Source: Paraburkholderia xenovorans LB400
Lineage (GTDB): Bacteria; Pseudomonadota; Gammaproteobacteria; Burkholderiales; Burkholderiaceae
Direction: 5' to 3'
Length of the DNA: 64,000 nucleotides
Assembly: GCF_000013645.1 (NCBI RefSeq)
Contig: NC_007951.1
Coordinates: 3,968,001-4,032,000, forward strand
Part shown: positions 58,862-64,000 of the stretch, one piece after another
Layout: the number at the start of each line of letters is the position of its first letter
Position numbering within the stretch: position 1 is the first letter of the stretch
Made by a program: the position numbers and the translations under genes
Notes under the pieces: model-generated
The model's database searches: none
What the model saw: the letters and a program-made list of their open reading frames with translations, nothing else
What the model was told of the DNA's origin: nothing

Positions 58862-60622
58862 TCACAACAGCCCGAACACCGCCACACCATTGGTAGCGCC
58901 GACATACACCTTGCCGCGCGCGATCATCGGCGTGATGAATTTATTGCCCGCGCCCCATTGATCGCGCGTGCCGGCCTGGTTGCTGTTGTACAACTCAACC
59001 GCGAGATTGCCTGCGTTGTACGCGTGCAAAGCGCCGGTCGTACCGTTTTCCGCCGCCCAGACAATGCCGTTGCTCGCGCCGTTCGCCGACACGGCCGGCG
59101 TCGCACCTGGATAAGCGAAGGTGGTCGGGCTCCTCGACGCAGCGGTGGTCGCGAGCAATGCCCCCGAAACCGGCAACGCCTTCAGGTTGTCGTTCAGGCC
59201 GCCGTAGTAAACCACGCCGTTGTAGTAAGCCGGCGATCCCCAGATGCCGCCCGCCAGCGTGCCGATCAACTCCTGCCAGATGTTGTTGGCGGTCGGGCTG
59301 AATTTGCCCATCGAATCACGATCGACGACATAGATATGGTTGTCCTTGCCGGCCGCCACCGCGAGATGCTTGACGACGCCGCTTGCGGTTGTCTGGTCCG
59401 GCAGCACCATCGCGCCTCCCGAGCCGAAATCGTTGTCCGTGCCCGCTTCCTCGACGACGTTGGACATCGCGAAGTAATCGGTGACCTGCAGGTTGCCCAC
59501 GGAGAGCTTCATCATCGAGTTGCCGAAGTCGCCGTCGACAGGAAAGCCCTGTGCATTCAGCGTGGTGCCGAACGTGCCGTTGCCGTCCACCACGTAGAGC
59601 GAGGTGCCGTCCGACGCCATGCCCGAACCGGCCATCCAGATCGAGCCCTGACTGCCGTTCGGCGTGATGTTGAGCACGCTGGTCTGTTTCAGCGTGTCGG
59701 CGCTATAGGCCATCAGCCAGCCCGTGTACGCGCCCGACATGCAGTGCGCGGTCCAGCCCATGTAGATGTTGCCGCCAACCAGCGTGAGCGCCGCGCGCTC
59801 CGTATGCAGCGAAGGGTTGAAGGTAATCACACCGTTCACGCTGCCCGCGCCGTTGCCCGCGTACGTTGCCGCAATTTCCGTGGGACCGCCCAGTACTTCG
59901 GCGCCGGTCGTGAGATCGAGCGCATGCAGCCGGTGATGGTAGCCGCCACTCCCGTCTTTCGTCATGGCCACGGCATACAGCACGCCGTTCGCGCCGCGAT
60001 TGCGGTCGATCACCGGCGTCGACGTAATGCCGATCTCCGGGGTGATGTCCTGGCAACCGTGGTCGTCGCTGGGCGTTTCACCGCTGCCGATCAGCGAGAC
60101 CTTCCACAATTGCGCGAACGACGTCGCGTCGTAAGCGTAGACGCTATCGTGTTCGGTCACCACGTACACCACGTCGTGCGGCGTACCGCCGATCGGCAGA
60201 CTGGTGACGAAAAGCGGCTCGCCGTCGACCTTGCCGTCCGCGGCAAGAAACGCGACTTTGCCGAAGCGGGTCGAATTGACGTTGGCCGGCGTGAGGGTGG
60301 TCTCGGCGAGCATCTGACCGGTGCGGCCGATATCGTTGTGATGCATGAGGACGTCGGTGGCGTAGGCGGTACCCGCTGTCCCGGTCGATCCCGTGCCGGC
60401 GCTGCCCATTCCCGAACCGGTTCCGGCGCCACTGCCCGTGCCTGAACCCGAGCCGCCCGCGGTGCCGCTCCCGCCTGCCGCTCCTGACGCCGCGGCGGGC
60501 GCACCACCACCGCCGCCGCACGACACGAAACAGGAGGCGACGGCGATCAATACCGCCACCATACCCCGGCGGGACCATACACCCAGCCCGGACGTCTCAA
60601 CGCCAGCTTGCGAGATTCGCAT
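58862..60622 (-). CDS. PQQ-type beta-propeller lipoprotein
   Basis: A 586-residue exported protein. The lipobox is FVSC near residue 35, after a hydrophobic stretch (GMVAVLIAVASC). A 50-residue Gly/Ser/Thr linker follows, then repeated beta-propeller blades of the quinoprotein style (VYVVTEHDSVYAYDATSFAQ; HIYVVDRDSMGKFSP; GIVWAAENGTTGALHAYN). No dehydrogenase active site is evident, so it may be a structural or binding propeller. The start may be 60622 or the internal ATG 60562. It is upstream of nothing co-directional within 8 kb on the left; the glycine-zipper lipoprotein gene is upstream on the right. Confidence 0.8.
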   Translation of the reverse strand: MRISQAGVETSGLGVWSRRGMVAVLIAVASCFVSCGGGGGAPAAASGAAGGSGTAGGSGSGTGSGAGTGSGMGSAGTGSTGTAGTAYATDVLMHHNDIGRTGQMLAETTLTPANVNSTRFGKVAFLAADGKVDGEPLFVTSLPIGGTPHDVVYVVTEHDSVYAYDATSFAQLWKVSLIGSGETPSDDHGCQDITPEIGITSTPVIDRNRGANGVLYAVAMTKDGSGGYHHRLHALDLTTGAEVLGGPTEIAATYAGNGAGSVNGVITFNPSLHTERAALTLVGGNIYMGWTAHCMSGAYTGWLMAYSADTLKQTSVLNITPNGSQGSIWMAGSGMASDGTSLYVVDGNGTFGTTLNAQGFPVDGDFGNSMMKLSVGNLQVTDYFAMSNVVEEAGTDNDFGSGGAMVLPDQTTASGVVKHLAVAAGKDNHIYVVDRDSMGKFSPTANNIWQELIGTLAGGIWGSPAYYNGVVYYGGLNDNLKALPVSGALLATTAASRSPTTFAYPGATPAVSANGASNGIVWAAENGTTGALHAYNAGNLAVELYNSNQAGTRDQWGAGNKFITPMIARGKVYVGATNGVAVFGLL

Positions 60623-60882
60623 TTTCGCCTCGTCTTATGAGCGATGCGACGGTCAACTCCGCACAACGAACGGTGCGCGTCGTGAATCACGTCGCGTGCC
60701 GCAAGAGAGGAGTTCGCCATGTGCGTCTTCCGATCGCTGGATGCGCTGGTCGCCCTTACGGATGATTAACCGTACGCTGTTTGCAAAGGCGTTTGCCGCC
60801 ATCGTTTCGCCTCCCCCCGCCATACCGGGCAATACATGAGGGCGACGCGGCCTTGCTTCAGCGGGCGCTCGATCGAACTCGG

Positions 60883-61440
60883 TCAGTAGTACGGATAAGG
60901 GGCATAGATTACCGGCGGCGGCCCGTAGTAACGGGGCGGCGGCGCAACATATACCGGCTGCGGCGCATACACCGGCATCTGCGGCTGCGAGATCGTATTG
61001 CCCTTCGACGTCATGCATTGCGCGTACGCCGCGTCGTATCGCGCCTGCATGCTGTTGGCCGAATACTGCGCGCCGTTTGCGCCGGCCGCGCCGCCGAGCA
61101 GCAAGCCGCTGCCCGCGCCAATTGCCGCACCCGCGCCGGCGTTGCCCGCCGCCGCGCCGATGAGCGCACCGACAGCTGCACCACCCAGCGTGCCGACGGC
61201 AGCGCTATTGACGCTGTTCGTAGTCGAACTCTGCGCGGCGCCGGCCGCGTCCGACGAACGGTAAGCGTAGTCGCGGCACGAGTAGTCGTCCTGCTGGAAC
61301 TGATTAAGCGGCTCGCCGCTGCGCGGCAGCGCGACAATGGAAGGACCGCTCGGCGGCACGACCGCACAGCCGCCAAGGAGCGCCAGTGCGACCGCGCCTG
61401 CAGGCAGCGCGACGCGTATCGATTTGAGACTTGAGATCAT
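60883..61440 (-). CDS. Glycine-zipper outer-membrane lipoprotein
   Basis: A 185-residue protein. Its lipobox is LLGGC near residue 25. A central glycine-zipper segment (GGAAVGALIGAAAGNAGAGA) near residues 88-120 could insert into membranes. The C-terminus is Pro/Tyr-rich (YAPQPVYVAPPPRYYGPPP). QFQQDDYSCRDYAYR precedes the zipper. Such proteins (OmpA-like glycine zipper / YMGG-like) are envelope components of unknown exact role. It lies between katG and the beta-propeller gene, same strand. Confidence 0.83.
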   Translation of the reverse strand: MISSLKSIRVALPAGAVALALLGGCAVVPPSGPSIVALPRSGEPLNQFQQDDYSCRDYAYRSSDAAGAAQSSTTNSVNSAAVGTLGGAAVGALIGAAAGNAGAGAAIGAGSGLLLGGAAGANGAQYSANSMQARYDAAYAQCMTSKGNTISQPQMPVYAPQPVYVAPPPRYYGPPPVIYAPYPYY

Positions 61441-61654
61441 GGGGGCGCACGTTTCTTCATGGGAGAAACATACGTTAGGCCAATTTGCGTCCGCCTTGTT
61501 TACGAGACAGTTACCGTATTTTTTCTTATATATCCAGACCCGCCGCCCACAGGCGGAAAGCGCGTTGTGAACCTGCAGGCGGTTACTAACTGTGACAAAG
61601 ATTCGTCGGTGACAAAGGGCGGATAAGCATTTCGCCCCGCCGGCCGGACTTTAT

Positions 61655-61690
61655 GAGACCCCGCCAGGGTCATGCTCCGACGGGGCTCTC
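61655..61690 (-). terminator. Terminator of katG
   Basis: GAGACCCCG (61655-61663) and CGGGGCTCTC (61681-61690) pair with one bulge. On the minus strand the stem is followed by ATAAAG, not a strong T-run, so efficiency is uncertain. Confidence 0.6.
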
Positions 61691-61697
61691 CGACCTG

Positions 61698-63959
61698 TCA
61701 CGCAATCTCGAACCGGTCGAGATCCATCACTTTCGCCCAGGCCGCAACGAAGTCGCGGACGAATTTCTCCTGCGCGTCCTCGCTTGCATAGACTTCGCAT
61801 AAGGCCCTGAGCTGAGCATGCGAACCAAACACCAGGTCGACACGCGTGCCCGTCCATTTCAGTTCGCCGGTCTTGCGATCACGCCCCTCGAACACGTCCC
61901 GGGCCGGCGACAGCGGCTTCCATTCCGTGCCCATGTCGAGCAGGTTGCGGAAGAAGTCATTGGACAGCGTCTGCGGCCGGTGCGTGAATACGCCGTGCGA
62001 ATCCTGCCCTGCGTGAACGTTCAACGCGCGCAAGCCGCCGAGCAGCACTGTCATCTCAGGAGCCGTCAGCGTCAGCAATTGCGCCTTGTCGATCAGCAAG
62101 GCCTCCGCCGGAGCGCGATACTTGCCCTTGAGGTAGTTCCGGAAGCCATCGGCAAGCGGTTCGAGCGCCGCGACGGATTGCACGTCGGTCTGCTCCTGCG
62201 AGGCATCCATGCGGCCCGGCGAGAACGGCACGCTCACCTGCTGGCCAGCGCTCTTTGCCGCCTGCTCGATAGCGGCGGCGCCACCCAGCACGATCAGGTC
62301 GGCCAGCGAAATCTTCTTGCCACCGGACTGCACGCCGTTGAACTCGCTCTGAATGCCTTCGAGAACCTTCAGCACCTTCGCCAGTTGCTCAGGCTGATTG
62401 ACCGGCCAGTCTTTCTGCGGCGCGAGGCGAATGCGCGCACCGTTGGCGCCGCCGCGCTTGTCCGAGCCGCGGAAAGTGGATGCCGAAGCCCACGCCGTGG
62501 ACACCAGCTGCGAGACCGACAGCCCCGACGCCAGAATCTTCTGCTTGAGCGAGGCGATGTCCTGCTCGTTCACCAGCGGATGGTCGAGCGCCGGAATCGG
62601 GTCCTGCCAGTTCAGTTCTTCGGCGGGGACTTCCGGACCGAGATAGCGGGCGCGCGGCCCCATGTCGCGGTGGGTCAGCTTGAACCAGGCGCGGGCGAAG
62701 GCATCGGCGAGCTGGTCCGGGTTCTCCAGAAAACGCCGCGAAATCTTCTCGTAGACGGGATCGAAGCGCAGCGAGAGGTCGGTGGTGAGCATGGTCGGCC
62801 GCAGCTTCTTCGAGGGGTCGTGAGCGTGCGGGATCGTTTCGCCGGCGTCCCTGGCGACCCACTGATGCGCGCCGGCAGGACTTTTGGTCAGCTCCCATTC
62901 GTACTTGAACAGGTTTTCGAAGAAGCCGTTGCCCCACTTCGTCGGCGTGGTGGTCCAGGTGACTTCCAGACCGCTCGTGATCGTGTCGGCGCCCTTGCCG
63001 GTGCCGAAGCTGTTCTTCCAGCCCAGCCCCTGGTTCTCGAGATCGGCCGCCTCGGGTTCAGGGCCGACGTTGTCCGCAGGACCCGCGCCGTGCGTCTTGC
63101 CGAAGGTATGGCCACCGGCGATCAGCGCGACGGTCTCTTCGTCGTTCATGGCCATGCGAGCGAAGGTTTCGCGAATGTCGTGCGCCGCGGCGAGCGGGTC
63201 CGGATTGCCGTCGGGGCCTTCCGGGTTGACATAGATGAGGCCCATCTGCACGGCGCCCAGCGGATTTTCCAGGTTTCGCCCGCTGTTGTCGCGGCTCACC
63301 TCTTCGCCGTGTTTTTCTTCGTCGGCGACGATCACGCCGCCGTCGTCGTTATCGCCGGCCGCGCCCTTGCCGTAACGGACGTCGCCGCCCAGCCAGGTCT
63401 TCTCGTTGCCCCAATAGACGTCCAGATCCGGCTCCCATGTGTCCTCGCGACCGCCCGCGAAACCGAAGGTCTTGAAGCCCATCGTCTCGAGCGCGACGTT
63501 GCCCGTGAGAATCAGCAGGTCGGCCCAGGAAATCTTCTGGCCGTACTTTTGCTTGATCGGCCAGAGCAGGCGCCGAGCCTTGTCTAGGCTGACGTTGTCC
63601 GGCCAGCTGTTGAGCGGCGCGAACCGTTGCTGACCGCGCCCCGCGCCGCCGCGGCCGTCGCCGATGCGATAAGTGCCGGCGCTGTGCCAGGCCATGCGGA
63701 TGAACAGCGGGCCATAGTGGCCGAAGTCCGCGGGCCACCAGTCTTGTGAGTCGGTCATCAGAGCGGCCAGGTCTTTCTTCACTGCCGCCAGATCGAGGCT
63801 CCTGAACGCTTCAGCGTAATTGAAGCCGCCATCCAGCGGGTTGGACTTGCCGGAGTGCTGGCTGAGCAGATCCAGCCGCAACTGCTTCGGCCACCAGTCG
63901 CGGTTCGTGGTGCCGCCGCCGGCGGCATGGTTGAACGGGCACTTTGCTTCGCTTGACAT
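61698..63959 (-). CDS. katG: Catalase-peroxidase KatG
   Basis: A 753-residue bifunctional heme enzyme that destroys hydrogen peroxide. The distal pocket is Arg88, Trp91 and His92 (IRMAWHSAGTYRIGDG). The Tyr of the Met-Tyr-Trp adduct is in MGLIYVNPEGPDG and the Met in RMAMNDEETVALI. The proximal His follows in AGGHTFGKTHGAG. The C-terminal inactive peroxidase-like half is complete. Start ATG 63959 (MSSEAKCPFNH) follows GGAGGTATCGC. OxyR control is common in relatives, but the promoter lies mostly beyond the window. Confidence 0.97.
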   Translation of the reverse strand: MSSEAKCPFNHAAGGGTTNRDWWPKQLRLDLLSQHSGKSNPLDGGFNYAEAFRSLDLAAVKKDLAALMTDSQDWWPADFGHYGPLFIRMAWHSAGTYRIGDGRGGAGRGQQRFAPLNSWPDNVSLDKARRLLWPIKQKYGQKISWADLLILTGNVALETMGFKTFGFAGGREDTWEPDLDVYWGNEKTWLGGDVRYGKGAAGDNDDGGVIVADEEKHGEEVSRDNSGRNLENPLGAVQMGLIYVNPEGPDGNPDPLAAAHDIRETFARMAMNDEETVALIAGGHTFGKTHGAGPADNVGPEPEAADLENQGLGWKNSFGTGKGADTITSGLEVTWTTTPTKWGNGFFENLFKYEWELTKSPAGAHQWVARDAGETIPHAHDPSKKLRPTMLTTDLSLRFDPVYEKISRRFLENPDQLADAFARAWFKLTHRDMGPRARYLGPEVPAEELNWQDPIPALDHPLVNEQDIASLKQKILASGLSVSQLVSTAWASASTFRGSDKRGGANGARIRLAPQKDWPVNQPEQLAKVLKVLEGIQSEFNGVQSGGKKISLADLIVLGGAAAIEQAAKSAGQQVSVPFSPGRMDASQEQTDVQSVAALEPLADGFRNYLKGKYRAPAEALLIDKAQLLTLTAPEMTVLLGGLRALNVHAGQDSHGVFTHRPQTLSNDFFRNLLDMGTEWKPLSPARDVFEGRDRKTGELKWTGTRVDLVFGSHAQLRALCEVYASEDAQEKFVRDFVAAWAKVMDLDRFEIA

Positions 63960-64000
63960 GCGATACCTCCTTGGGGAGACGTACACCTGGATGTTCCACT

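Noticed and set aside
1..64000. Mobile elements, prophage, tRNA genes, attachment sites or origins
   Set aside because: I found no transposase, integrase, tRNA-like cloverleaf, flanking direct repeats or iterons; this was by eye, so short remnants could be missed.

Overview
The window is about 64 kb of GC-rich, densely coded chromosomal DNA. Gene content, protein sequences and codon use point to a beta-proteobacterium of the Burkholderiaceae, most likely Paraburkholderia or Burkholderia and the primary chromosome. This rests on recognising families and gene order (nadB/nadC/nadA, ribF-ileS-lspA-coaBC, clpS-clpA, a second fusA, icd), not on a database search. I see no transposase, integrase, phage gene, CRISPR array, rRNA or tRNA.

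Layout. 1-2878 (-): branched-chain amino acid ABC transporter (livM cut by the edge, livH, livK). 3420-4837 (-): ispH and fkpB. 5036-6450 (+): radC and the rpmB-rpmG ribosomal protein pair. 6696-10422: de novo NAD synthesis, nadB (+) facing nadA-nadC (-) across a shared terminator. 10553-15299 (-): fatty-acid desaturase, MscS channel, RsmB-type rRNA methyltransferase and purN. 15417-22830 (+): ribF, ileS, lspA, coaBC, a luciferase-like monooxygenase and dut. 23258-25768 (+): a large unrecognised protein. 25836-28444 (-): clpS-clpA. Then a cold-shock gene (+), icd (-), an RluE-type pseudouridine synthase (+), a tiny Ala/Lys/His-rich exported protein, a DUF192 protein, a stand-alone EF-G, a cupin and a Ni/Co permease. 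37314-43096 (+): a dipeptide-type ABC importer whose two ATPases are fused.

43448-63959 is more accessory: a Gly/Ser protein built on a 15-bp minisatellite, a Rap1a/Tai-like exported protein, an aldo/keto reductase, a GntR/UTRA regulator, a CoA-transferase with its lobes apparently in swapped order divergent from an HTH-citrate synthase fusion, a DUF2917 gene divergent from a MocR regulator, an MdtD-like exporter, a degenerate EAL protein, an ECF41-like sigma factor, an orphan ClpP, a NYN-LOTUS protein, a beta-propeller lipoprotein, a glycine-zipper lipoprotein and katG.

The strongest leads are regulatory or architectural. (1) The 116-bp gap between the CoA-transferase and HTH-citrate synthase genes carries four alternating TTGATT half-sites, and the citrate synthase frame runs 140 codons past its family end, fully antisense to DUF2917. 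(2) A perfect 10-bp inverted repeat lies between DUF2917 and MocR. (3) A 9-bp perfect hairpin overlaps the ribosome binding site of the Rap1a-like gene. (4) A 120-bp block is exactly duplicated inside the GGGSS minisatellite. (5) The NYN-LOTUS protein and the 836-residue protein are candidates for undescribed function.
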